A stretch of DNA of 63,876 nt from a virus. Location: positions 1 to 63,876 of IMG/VR virus record IMGVR_UViG_3300031963_000134; one strand, 5' to 3'. Numbering within the stretch: position 1 is the stretch's first letter; every line of letters begins with the position of its first letter. Below the pieces are notes generated by a model. The model was not told the origin of the DNA and ran no database searches. It was given only the letters and a program-made list of their open reading frames with translations. The position numbers and the translations under genes were made by a program. Shown in pieces: positions 43,601-52,340 of this stretch.

Positions 43601-46600
43601 TTCCTCAGTTTTAGTTGAAAGATCATACCTAACATTCATAGGACCCTGTTTCACAAGAAGATCATAAATCTTCTTTTCTTCAGTAGAGAGATCCTTTCTT
43701 TTTTCTGTAACAAGCTTGCTTATAACATCCTTTGTGATACTTACATCGAAGCCTTTACTTTTAAGAATACTCTCAATTTCTTTTGCTTTCTCTTGTCCAG
43801 CTTCTGTTAACCAATATGCTTTATCTGGATAGGTTTCCAGATTAGGATACATAAAAGTTAGTTTGTCAATGTCAAAGTCAGAACCAGACTTTGCTACAAT
43901 TTCAGAAGGAAGAACAACAATATTACCTGCTGATTCATCAAGGAACTCATAGACTTCAGCAAACTCCATAGAGTTCAAACCTTGCACTGGAATACGAGGA
44001 CCAGTGATCGTAATCATATTTCTATGATTATCTTTATTCAACCACTCCTCATTCTTAATCATATCGTTAAGACGATCAAGATTTTCAATCTTATTACCGT
44101 CATTATGATTAAGATGAAGAAGAGCTCTAAAAGGACCTTGAAGAGCAATCTTCACTTTCATGGCTTTAGTTTTACCATAAACCTTTTTACCATTTTCATC
44201 AACGGTAAAATCACGTTGGTAAAAGCTCAAACCGTTAGTACCATATTTAAAGCTTTCTTCTTTAGAAAGCTTACCTCTAAATGTTCTTTTAGAAGTTCCT
44301 TCTTGAACTAACTTAAACTCAATAACATAAGGATTTTTGAAACGCTCAAGATTTTTAAATCCTTCATCAGTCCATCCTTCTTTATACCAAGTTTCTTTTT
44401 CTGTACCTTTTGTAATCTTAGTTATTTGAACAAGAACTTTTTTAATATTCTTGTTAGCATCAGAACCATACATATAGGTATATGATCCCTCTGTAATATT
44501 ATACTTAGTAAGTTCTTCTTCTGTTCTTGTTGTTCTAGTTCTATAACCTCCCTCAATCATATCAATTGACTTAGGTTTTTTAGTACCTAAAGCTTTGATA
44601 ATTTCAGGACGAGCAAATTGAGTTGTTCCAAATTTTGTTTCTCCACTTATAAGATTTTGAGGAATTCTCTCAGTAAGAGGACGATTATCTGCTTCTTTTA
44701 CAGCAGCTTTATAATCTTTCTCGGAAAGATAAATACGAGTTGCATCTATCTCTTCTCCTGAATCAAGGTCTTTAATTTTAGAATTAAGATCTTTAATTTC
44801 TTCTTCTAAAATTTCTATTTCATCAGACTTAATATATTGATTAAGGTACTCTTGTTTTCCAGTAGAAAGAACATCAATAATAATATCTCTTAGTTCTTGC
44901 TCATCAGTTTGAAACCCTAACTCATTCATATCTTCCATAAGAAGTTCGGCAGCATTCTCAACTGTAACTCCTGTGGTTGAAAGTAGGGAAGGGTTAATAT
45001 CTCTTTTAGTTCCTACACCTAAACCTGTTTCTTTTCTAGCATTATCAGGTTTAATTTTTGGTAGTCTAAGAGCAACAACAACTTCTAATCTTTGTTCATT
45101 AAGTTCTTGTTCTTGTAAAAGAGTTAAAAGCTCAATGTTTTTAAAATCTCTTTGTTTTACAAGATCTTTAAGAACTTCAGATTCAATACCCCTATTATAA
45201 CTTTCAAATCCTGCACCAGATACCTGGATAAGACCTTCACCTGTAAACTTCTGTTTTACAAGTCTTTTAGTAACAATACTATTAAGTACTCTATCTAGTT
45301 TATCAGTTGAAAGACTAAAAGAAAGATCTCTGATAACTTTACCAGTAGGAGCAGTCTTCATGAAGTCAAGTTCATGATCACCTAGATCTTGCTTATCAAG
45401 TTCAGAAAGAATAAACTTCTTGAGCTCTGGGGTAAGAATAATAGGACTATTAGGATTTTTAGGATCCTCGTGTGTGATTGTAGCTTTCTTTTTAAGTTCT
45501 TCTTTTAAAAGATTACTTAAAGCTTGAATGTTGTTTTCGTACTCTTTTAAAACATTATAAAACTTTGAAGCTTCTCTTTTCTTTTCTTCTGATGTAATTG
45601 AATCCCACTTCTTAATTCTTTCTGATAGCGGTAAACTTTTTTCAAAGTCAGTAGGAATACCTGCAATCATAAGCCCGTTGAAAACGAGCTTTCTCATTTG
45701 CGTAGGAAAAGTTACTTTCTCTTTAAAGCTAGAAGCAATTTCTAACTGGTTCTTTAAGAAATGTAAGTAAGCTGTATTCTTAGTGTATTCTTTAGAATCA
45801 TCAAAAGTGTGTTCTTCAGAATTACTATAAAACTTATCACTTATAGCTTTCCCGTTATCAATCTTTACGATCGTACTTACTTTAGATCCTGATTTAAACA
45901 ATGAGTAAGCAATGTTCTCCTTGATCATTTTGTCATGCAACTTCTCAAGGTTTTTACCTTCAATCATTGTAGGAATCAAAGGAACCAATGAGAACTTATG
46001 AAATCCCATCAAGGGAGGTACACCCTCTTCTGTTTTAAGAGGACCCCAATATTGAAACTTTCGTGTAGGGAAAAACTCAGCTATTTTTTCTTGATTAATT
46101 TTTTCACCTTGAGCAATCTTTCTATAAAGATTATCCTGATCATTAGACCAGTTACCTTCAAGAATACTAAAAGCGCGGTATGCATCAAAGGTAATCCACC
46201 CTTGAGCATCACCTTCAGTCATACCAGAATATTCCTTATAAGTCTTTTCAGCTTTCTTATCTAGTTCTTTTTTAAACTTATCAGCTTCTTCTTCACTAAG
46301 ACTATCAATTTTATCTTTAAATCTTTCGTACAGTTCTTCTTTGTAGCCTTCTACTAATTCATCATAGTAGATAGATGCAATCTTATTGTCTTCAAAGACA
46401 GCAGAGTTGTAAGACCCATCATCATTAACAGGAATGTATTCATTTACATAGTTTGGATCTTTACTACGAAGATTATTAGCATATATCATTCCTTTAGACA
46501 AAGCATATTTAATAGAGGCTTTATCAGAAGCGAAGAGTGTACCAGTAGAACCAGCACCAGCATTACGCTTATGGAACTCTTCTTTTAAATGATTATATAA

Positions 46601-49600
46601 AGCTAAGTCTCCATAAATAAGAGAAAGAGTCTCTACGTTATGAATCCAGTTATTTACAACAAATGTTCTAAGAATTACTGTCTTATTATCTTGTACTAGA
46701 TTGTCATTAGCTTTATTAGCAGCTGCATAAAGTTTATCATCAATAAAAGTTTCAGTACCTAGTCTGTTAGATACATCTTGAACTTGACGTTCAAAGTACT
46801 GATTAATAGCTGGGATAATCTTATTGCTAACTAAAGACTTGGGGATCTCATCAAAGCTGTTGTATTTTAAAACTTCAGTTTTAAGATTATCATCTAAGAT
46901 TGATTCAAAAATATGAAAGTCTCTTCCCTTGTCTAGATACGTTTGGTCGTACTCAATACTAGTTGTTCTACTTTTCTTGTACAGTTCGTCAAGCTTTTTA
47001 ATTCTTTCAAACTCTGCTTTAAAGTATCGTGAATAGACAAGTTCAGAAGTATATTCAAAAGGATTCGTAGGAGAGCTTAACTTCTTTAAGTCAACATATA
47101 ATCCTTTACCTTTTATATAAAGAGTAAAAGAGGTACCCTTGTCGGCGTGACGCATTAATTCTTGACGCCCCTCTAAGGTAAGGTGTAGATCAGTAATAAG
47201 CTTAGAGATTTCATCTGACTTAGCTGCTGCAACACCAACGTCACTTTTTTCACCTATCAGCTTTACACCACTAAGATTATTAAATTCTATTTTATTTAAT
47301 CTTCTACCTTCTCCTCCTTTTCTATAATCCTCCATATCAAACAACCTCTCAAACAATAGAGAAGAGTTTACAAAAGGACTGTTCTTTATATTAAGATGCT
47401 GCATCTCCGGATGCTCCATCAGCTCCTTATAGCTATTAACTGAGTTAACAGTATTTACAATAATGCTAATGGTATTGTTCAGAGTAAACTCGTATTGAAC
47501 ATTACCTTCGGCATTCTTTTGAGAAAAGGTACCTGTATAGTTACCGTATGTAGATTCTATAACAGCTAGTTCATTTAAGAAACTACCCATTCCGATAATT
47601 TCCTTTTTACCAAAGAAAGGACTAGCTGCAGTAGCTTCACCGAATACTTCTCCTAGGGTATAAAGTCTTTCGACTTTCATATCCGCCATTTTGATAATAT
47701 TCTGAAACACTGCGTCTACTTTCTCATATGTTTCTGGCTTTGATAAAAAGTCATTAATGTTTTGTTTGTAGGATAAGTCTACACCAACAGCAGCTAAAAA
47801 CTCTCTAACTTTTTTAGGATCAAGTTTTTTGTCCTTTAGAAACTCTACAAGAGAGTTTATATTCACATAAGCTTTGTTTTTAGCAGGATCGATTTTTTTA
47901 TAGTTCTTAAACTCTTGAATACCGAAAGTATTGTGCCACTTATTCAGTATCGGTTTTTCTGAACTATGACCCGATCCAATTCTTACCTCATATTTATAAG
48001 ACTTATCAAATGGGTGTCCATCGCTTTTTTCACGAACAGACATTTGAACAAGCTTAACGTTAGAGCTATTGAATACTTTCCAAAACTGTGTCCAGAGCAC
48101 ATTACTAGACATAGTTTTAGAGTCAGGTATTCCAAGCTTAGATAAGACTTCTTTAACAATAGGATCTGCTTCTGCAGCAACAAGCATCTTATTATACATC
48201 TCAGGTTTAGTAAGAGTACCACCTAAGAGCTTAGCTAACTTAAAGAATACAACGGAAGAGTTTTCTGTTTCTGCTCTACCAATAACGTTTTTTACAACGT
48301 TACCTTTTTCATCGTAACGCTTAATAGATTTAAGAAGACGCTTGACTTGATCAGAAGCAATATCTTTAAGAGAGGATTCATTACCCCCTCTTTCATAATT
48401 GTTCAGAGCTTTGATGAGATCAACGGTTTCGGGGTCTTGGTCTTCCGACTCTTCAAGAAAGACATCCGTTATCTTACTCTTCTCCATATGGTAATAGAGA
48501 AACCCATCACCCTCAAGAGTTTCATCAATAGCATTAGGATCACCAAAAGTATCAATCGTATTTTGTACCAAATTGATATAATGTGAAATCTCTAAAGCTT
48601 CAGCTTGATTAGCCGCATTTTTAAGTTTGATATTTAAGTCCTCAAGAACTTCATTATCCAACCTCCACAGAACTTCATTATAAAGCCTTCTTGTAATAGG
48701 TAAAGACTTAGTCAATAACTGTGCAGTGACGTTTTTACTATCATCATTACCAGCTCTATTAAAATCATCTATTGTATCAGAAATCAAAGATTCAATGGTT
48801 CTAACCATCAGCATCGAATCCTGATATGACCAAATCTTAGCTTCAGTAGTATCTGTAGCAGGTTCTACATATGGAGACTGAAGAGGAGTATTAGATTGTA
48901 CTCTAGATGGATCAAAGGTATAACCACTGAGATCTCCCGTATAGAGTTTATCATACATCTCGAAGATCTTAGAGTTCGCCATTGGATTAGCGACAAACTC
49001 TTCTACTGTAGTCTTACCAAAGAGTTCTTTAAGGAAGTTGAGGATTCTCCGGAAGATTGTATTTCTAACTGGGGACTTGGTCTTATCAATAACCTTACCT
49101 CCACCCATCGCATAACGACGGAACTCTTCAGCTAAGAACTCTTCAGCTTGCCAAGGTTTAGCATCCTTATAGAGTACATAGTTACCCTGATAGTCTACAA
49201 AGCTTCCCTCTCTTTTTCTAAACTCATCATATATAGAATTTAGTTCTTCTTTACTTAAGAAGGTTTGGGTAAACCCGTGCCACGCTTCGTGATAGATATC
49301 AGTAAAGTCACCACTTCTAGACTTATCTACTTTACCACCTTCTTGATAATAATGATAAAGGATAATTCCATTTACACTCCATTCTGCTAATGGACCATTC
49401 TTAGAAGAGTTAATAGCTTTAAGTACTGTATCAACAGGAAAGAACTTTGAAAGAGGAGATTTACTCCACCATTCTTCAGCAGCTTTAATATGTTCTTCAG
49501 TAACTTTTTCGTTTTTAAGTCTTTGTAAATAGCTTTTATTCCATACAAAGTCTGGGCTATTAATATCAAAACGTTCTCCTTTACGTTTTCTAGTTTGCTC

Positions 49601-52339
49601 TTCAGTAACAGGAGCTTGAGTAACAGGAGCTTGCTGCTCTTCGGTTACAGTAGGAGTAGTAGGTTGCTCAGAAGGTTTTTCAATTTTAATCCTTGAGGTA
49701 CCCTCTGGACCAGTATGGTAAATGGTAAACTTAGCACCTATCTCTTGTAAGTAGTCAATAAACTGACTATCTACTCCCGGCATATCTCCTACTACAAATT
49801 CAGCACCATCTAAATTAGCTTCTCTTATTTGTTGTTTTGTTTCTGCTCTAAGAGGTTTTCCAGAAAGAGAACCGTTTCTGGCTAACATTATAACTTTATC
49901 ACCTTCTTTTGGTGATCCTACTGCACCTAAACTAGTTTTTGATGAAGAATCCTTATCAGAAGATAATTCTACAATAGCTCCATCAGCAACCTCTCGCATT
50001 GCTTTGTCTTTACCATCACCTTGAGGAGTTCCTTTACCTTTATCTTCAAATCCAAACTTATATCCTTGAAATCCTGTAGTAGGTTCTTTCTTAGTAACAG
50101 GGACTTCTTCTTCAGTTACAGGTGTTGGTTGAGCTGTTTCTTTTTTAGATTCAGCTTCTCTTATTTTAAGTTTTTCAATTTCTTTTTCTCTTTTAGCAAT
50201 CTTAGAAACTGCTTCAATAGAAAACATTAAGTCAAAGACAGGGTTTTCTTCTTGGATGTCCCCGTTTTCATTTATCTGTGTTTCAGTGCTGAATCTTTCA
50301 ATAAGAAAGTCATGGTAGTTTTTTTTAGAACTTTCTGTATCAAGAACACGTTTACCGTTTTCTTCTTTATATACAGGTAACAGAAAGTCAGAAGGAAAAT
50401 TTAGTAATTCATCTATTACGTTAATAGATGTTTTGTAAAACATTTTATAAAATGTTTTACCATCCTTTTGGTACTTATAAAAAGATCCTTGAGGAGCAGA
50501 ATTAAACTCAGACTCATTTTCAATTACTTGTACATCAATACCTTTAGCATTGAGATTTCTTTCAATCAGTTTAAATTGACTTTCACTATATTCTGTATTA
50601 GATTTAGTTAAACTAGAGTTTAAACGTTTTTCTAATATTTCACGTAGTTCTTTATTTTTAGACCAATCTTGATCATTGATTTTATATGATACATCATCAA
50701 TCGAAACTACTGCTTTAGATGGATTAAATTGAATCCAAGTAACTGTACTAGCTTCTTCTTCTTCTTTACCAGAATAAACAAATTGACTAATAAGCTGCTT
50801 TCTTCTAAATAAAGACATGGGTACAATCTTACCACTTGCGTCCTTATCATATAATTCAGCTGTAAATAAATCTAATATAGTATTTACTATATCCTGATTA
50901 TCTATATAAGCAGCTTCTTCAATTTGAATCCTTTTACGAATACCTGGGAATTCAAAGTAGGGTACACCTGTAAATTCACTCCTAACAATAAAAGGATTAA
51001 AAAGTCCTTTTCTACCTCTGAATATTCTTTCAAGAGGTACTAGATTCTGAGCAATTCTAACAACCTGCCCACCACTTGTATTTAAAATAGTACCTGATAA
51101 TCCATCTGAGGGATTATCAAGTTCTACTGTATCTCTACCATAAAGGTTTTTTGTACTACGTTTAGCTTTATGTGTAGAAGATCTAAGTGCAGCTTGTATT
51201 TTTCCAAAATTTTCAATGACCTTTTTAGATGAATCAATAGTTTCATCAATTACTGTTTTTCTTTCTTCTTCGCTTAATTGTTCTAAAGAGAAAACCCCTT
51301 TGCTTACTACAGCTTTTTGCAGCTCTTTATTGTAAACCTGTTCAAGTATTACAAAAGAGTTTAGTAATTCATTTTCTATTTTTTCAAAATCTATATTCAA
51401 TTTTGTCATTGCTGTTTTTAATTTTTGCATCAATGACGCTATTTTCTCATTAGAGACAGGAAAGTTTTCATTAAAAATTTCTTTTAACTCATTATTTTTT
51501 AATACACTATTATATGCATTAAAAGTAGATAAAGGGTAAAAAACAGGAAACTGAGATTTATCATCTGTTACATTTCCATCTTCATCAAATAGTAAAATAT
51601 TACCATCATTATCAGTAAGAACAATGTATGTATCGTTTCTTTGAATTATTTGATCAAATCGAAACTTTTTAGCATTCTCACTAGTCAAAGAATTCTTTAA
51701 TTGCTCTCTTACAATTTCACCAGCTAACGCTTTAAAATAAATCCCAATACTTGAACTGTCTTCTAAATTCTCATTTCTTAATTGACTGATAATTTTATTC
51801 ATTACTGCGACACTCCTGTTTTTAAATTCATCAGGAGTAGAAGCATAAAGAGTTCTAGTTCTTAATGGGTTTGCTGTAATTGATTTAAGTTTTCTTTCAT
51901 ATACTTCTTGTTCTTGAGAAATAGACTCCTCATCTTTTTTAGTATTATTAATTTGTTGCTGTAATGTATTAGCTTTTTCAGCTAAGTTCACATTCAACCC
52001 CAATACAGAACGAACAGCATCAAGACCAGAATCTGACGAATTAAATGCTTTAACTTTATCGTAGAGGTTAATAAATTGATCCTTACTAATAAAGGAATCG
52101 TGAAGAGAAGGTTTTTTAGTAGACAGTGCTCCCTGGTAAGCATTCAAATATGAAATGCTTATACGTGCAGCATCAAGAGCGGTATCTTCTGCTAAACCGT
52201 TTTTTAAAAGAAAATTGTACAACTCTTTAATAAAGTTGTCTAGGTCGATACTCTTATTAGACTCTGCTATAACGTCAGCTCTTTTAAAAATGATATTTGC
52301 TAAAGCGCTGCGCTGTTCCGGAGAAAGAAGACACTTCAT
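37631..52339 (-). CDS. Giant virion RNA polymerase fusion: zincin, SLOG-like, RNAP core and SF1 helicase (about 4,900 aa)
   Basis: Domains from the N-terminus: a SLOG-like segment at about 817-887; a zincin metallopeptidase with HEAWH at 1021-1025; an ASCH-like region near 2584-2673; the single-chain RNA polymerase core with the DFDID loop at about 2825-2829, preceded by a RIPVQGLNSMEF region; an SF1 helicase with GRGGVGKTT near 3985, IIDESSML near 4119, GDYRQLSPV, STHTVQGNS and YVALTRVRSKLII; and a second SLOG-like segment near 4690-4757. crAss-like phages inject their own RNA polymerase for early genes. I chose the ATG at 52339, just after the upstream stop; an in-frame ATG lies 12 bases earlier. 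No intein motif seen. Coordinates of domains are approximate. Confidence 0.88.
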   Translation of the reverse strand: MKCLLSPEQRSALANIIFKRADVIAESNKSIDLDNFIKELYNFLLKNGLAEDTALDAARISISYLNAYQGALSTKKPSLHDSFISKDQFINLYDKVKAFNSSDSGLDAVRSVLGLNVNLAEKANTLQQQINNTKKDEESISQEQEVYERKLKSITANPLRTRTLYASTPDEFKNRSVAVMNKIISQLRNENLEDSSSIGIYFKALAGEIVREQLKNSLTSENAKKFRFDQIIQRNDTYIVLTDNDGNILLFDEDGNVTDDKSQFPVFYPLSTFNAYNSVLKNNELKEIFNENFPVSNEKIASLMQKLKTAMTKLNIDFEKIENELLNSFVILEQVYNKELQKAVVSKGVFSLEQLSEEERKTVIDETIDSSKKVIENFGKIQAALRSSTHKAKRSTKNLYGRDTVELDNPSDGLSGTILNTSGGQVVRIAQNLVPLERIFRGRKGLFNPFIVRSEFTGVPYFEFPGIRKRIQIEEAAYIDNQDIVNTILDLFTAELYDKDASGKIVPMSLFRRKQLISQFVYSGKEEEEASTVTWIQFNPSKAVVSIDDVSYKINDQDWSKNKELREILEKRLNSSLTKSNTEYSESQFKLIERNLNAKGIDVQVIENESEFNSAPQGSFYKYQKDGKTFYKMFYKTSINVIDELLNFPSDFLLPVYKEENGKRVLDTESSKKNYHDFLIERFSTETQINENGDIQEENPVFDLMFSIEAVSKIAKREKEIEKLKIREAESKKETAQPTPVTEEEVPVTKKEPTTGFQGYKFGFEDKGKGTPQGDGKDKAMREVADGAIVELSSDKDSSSKTSLGAVGSPKEGDKVIMLARNGSLSGKPLRAETKQQIREANLDGAEFVVGDMPGVDSQFIDYLQEIGAKFTIYHTGPEGTSRIKIEKPSEQPTTPTVTEEQQAPVTQAPVTEEQTRKRKGERFDINSPDFVWNKSYLQRLKNEKVTEEHIKAAEEWWSKSPLSKFFPVDTVLKAINSSKNGPLAEWSVNGIILYHYYQEGGKVDKSRSGDFTDIYHEAWHGFTQTFLSKEELNSIYDEFRKREGSFVDYQGNYVLYKDAKPWQAEEFLAEEFRRYAMGGGKVIDKTKSPVRNTIFRRILNFLKELFGKTTVEEFVANPMANSKIFEMYDKLYTGDLSGYTFDPSRVQSNTPLQSPYVEPATDTTEAKIWSYQDSMLMVRTIESLISDTIDDFNRAGNDDSKNVTAQLLTKSLPITRRLYNEVLWRLDNEVLEDLNIKLKNAANQAEALEISHYINLVQNTIDTFGDPNAIDETLEGDGFLYYHMEKSKITDVFLEESEDQDPETVDLIKALNNYERGGNESSLKDIASDQVKRLLKSIKRYDEKGNVVKNVIGRAETENSSVVFFKLAKLLGGTLTKPEMYNKMLVAAEADPIVKEVLSKLGIPDSKTMSSNVLWTQFWKVFNSSNVKLVQMSVREKSDGHPFDKSYKYEVRIGSGHSSEKPILNKWHNTFGIQEFKNYKKIDPAKNKAYVNINSLVEFLKDKKLDPKKVREFLAAVGVDLSYKQNINDFLSKPETYEKVDAVFQNIIKMADMKVERLYTLGEVFGEATAASPFFGKKEIIGMGSFLNELAVIESTYGNYTGTFSQKNAEGNVQYEFTLNNTISIIVNTVNSVNSYKELMEHPEMQHLNIKNSPFVNSSLLFERLFDMEDYRKGGEGRRLNKIEFNNLSGVKLIGEKSDVGVAAAKSDEISKLITDLHLTLEGRQELMRHADKGTSFTLYIKGKGLYVDLKKLSSPTNPFEYTSELVYSRYFKAEFERIKKLDELYKKSRTTSIEYDQTYLDKGRDFHIFESILDDNLKTEVLKYNSFDEIPKSLVSNKIIPAINQYFERQVQDVSNRLGTETFIDDKLYAAANKANDNLVQDNKTVILRTFVVNNWIHNVETLSLIYGDLALYNHLKEEFHKRNAGAGSTGTLFASDKASIKYALSKGMIYANNLRSKDPNYVNEYIPVNDDGSYNSAVFEDNKIASIYYDELVEGYKEELYERFKDKIDSLSEEEADKFKKELDKKAEKTYKEYSGMTEGDAQGWITFDAYRAFSILEGNWSNDQDNLYRKIAQGEKINQEKIAEFFPTRKFQYWGPLKTEEGVPPLMGFHKFSLVPLIPTMIEGKNLEKLHDKMIKENIAYSLFKSGSKVSTIVKIDNGKAISDKFYSNSEEHTFDDSKEYTKNTAYLHFLKNQLEIASSFKEKVTFPTQMRKLVFNGLMIAGIPTDFEKSLPLSERIKKWDSITSEEKKREASKFYNVLKEYENNIQALSNLLKEELKKKATITHEDPKNPNSPIILTPELKKFILSELDKQDLGDHELDFMKTAPTGKVIRDLSFSLSTDKLDRVLNSIVTKRLVKQKFTGEGLIQVSGAGFESYNRGIESEVLKDLVKQRDFKNIELLTLLQEQELNEQRLEVVVALRLPKIKPDNARKETGLGVGTKRDINPSLLSTTGVTVENAAELLMEDMNELGFQTDEQELRDIIIDVLSTGKQEYLNQYIKSDEIEILEEEIKDLNSKIKDLDSGEEIDATRIYLSEKDYKAAVKEADNRPLTERIPQNLISGETKFGTTQFARPEIIKALGTKKPKSIDMIEGGYRTRTTRTEEELTKYNITEGSYTYMYGSDANKNIKKVLVQITKITKGTEKETWYKEGWTDEGFKNLERFKNPYVIEFKLVQEGTSKRTFRGKLSKEESFKYGTNGLSFYQRDFTVDENGKKVYGKTKAMKVKIALQGPFRALLHLNHNDGNKIENLDRLNDMIKNEEWLNKDNHRNMITITGPRIPVQGLNSMEFAEVYEFLDESAGNIVVLPSEIVAKSGSDFDIDKLTFMYPNLETYPDKAYWLTEAGQEKAKEIESILKSKGFDVSITKDVISKLVTEKRKDLSTEEKKIYDLLVKQGPMNVRYDLSTKTEEGLQNRIQENMREMLSFPENFYALVRPNDKDIVEPIAKDAAKFAQKRNYRTVTDKTTGDKRISATNILEIGYNLDKHQQNRIGKDTLGLGAVDNTYNALFNRIGMRLNHGYSDTFGKNTEYIPLDMYLPHNKLQDEKGRDVISLSHIYDAENEHSISDIISQMINGWVDVAKDAWIFNIQGNKEIAPTLLFMVQAGVPVRQAVMLVSHPLVREYVELQRKYRSTFARPLGMEIDNPNFAQFKTRADMIRDLFPNYVSSFEVYKDSYTNGSIYYLSQDYLHDNEESRKLFSQEKNKEGKTAFESFIVESQNRKGDYSDQDKALFLHFLEIENMAGAVKNAKLKSNFDTKTSNTTFEVNKALSEYEAMLMSAMLPTKIVKKLGDETILKSFKVQDFQKEIFGGLFSFKNSSLLSSVDEDYHNEIRSLFKNDEEVERTYVNDFISYAFQNSIREFNLNNVIDKGYKGSKVVDDSEKVKQVFGVDSLANGVFVKEQNGEPVIYVDRKQLDKQFFDLKNSGGKYQRNLTLPDGTVIKLANLDVSAFGTKDDYLAFVFEREMLRYRYRKEANGLERLKSREDYKNKYAKVKTLFPQKESESNESYNNRIDILTYDVVLRDMALDNVYNSWKMFESEDTYADQFQNILNKYGNKLKNNYSLFEYISVNNLENNGIREMSNLFLNNTMLESDEINRLNQNILELSNPSAIRIDEEISNEERIRIAEFFSRFSIYAFLQSGMDAKSSFSLIRISPQDRLHAIIDSAMEKYKNGVDPVEQAYFTAQFITNNTDRSKRSRFKNYKLSSENIINVKGYDPNRISVENDNSVKLDTTNLNDVEASSIAKDNPNLLFISDGTLNQDETVVRKNNLALSSNYVLSNTQNVVTIPTQIGVDLNNPSNQVNDVTSSQAEKEKVEVIEGTPDYSTSVSKEVDYQYFGKNYKVLVVNGVGIEVVDAGKSTDVVKLLKFFNENPDVDPQNGKQFRFIKTAEVKKPTKTVVVPEGSNPNNNVIFETPTEKYLMNDQQQTAYDEIFSFVRKKLDSPVKQEFKGSQTKSFEGSDAQFNGIIPMQLWNNMIGLIGRGGVGKTTLISEIVKQLEINDFQFDAEYDVMYLAPTHNAVLMLRESLGVKTGRKKVANIRTTQSFTKRNTNNPSKADPKDLERMKKIFAGKPVPADTLYMQNLEDLKNEYIKYFEKNGSFPRNSILKQKVVIIDESSMLSENFIEDLATLIEFEQELYKEEGISTPPLPVFIYMGDYRQLSPVDSNKTEGVISGTLFGSEGQNEGKAFELTQVMRTKDKAFHKIFDSVGNQVDEMRKAVEEGRKVPEFSFAEYDRLTNESSENMWVVPKNDINKLINFYIDELSKSNNPYEIFWTHYNNNVNENTIALFDKIRASYFKKLGYEPDLVKEKVTIKKYYMGKVTEQQASKIFSGDYIEFSGTEPISLPETIFNNTLYLNNIIYPRGRYKVLDIKESKVPLNEIGIGRFIEQMIGIDLSKIDVDVSYMELNNRYDEKIIHTIMRSDIGTMFKVKRDSREVNGKKKNFIYIEFTDPSSGNVNSFEIPWSVYFDNQDMFNSLERFRTESPESFYNLSYIGSTHTVQGNSLNKIIVGDENIRQNSKVIDPRDTASSLYVALTRVRSKLIILKPDTTNTNIVSEKNDQSLFNPEIKTTTPEVANDSPVVENVGSSDDVLNNLRNNSSKLDPAFERRRSALRNVIANIELLRQTDPAKFGPKIKQIAEDFKMIGESDGFIGSTVPETSNDYVSTTNIYEESWGEAANKNFKGMNSVMVSGSGTWNPSSRGGKITFENINDHFTKFYEPLIEQAIAEGVRVFNVGKAPGIDKITREFLLKKGFTETDNDRFLSFTVTSTKSSSDNINQPFVDVNGMTISPIIKERIDNAIETIKKEVSKGKRIVVPQQGLGQYLIGADPITGELNKNAKPVASQTFLYLSQRLAELGIQNNNFNQASGISTEEILKQQKVVTDEEVIEAMMCLFGIGK

Positions 52340-52340
52340 G

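Noticed and set aside
37631-52339. Inteins within the giant polymerase gene
   Set aside because: No N-terminal Cys/Ser block with a downstream HN-Cys/Ser/Thr junction was recognised. The length is explained by several distinct domains.
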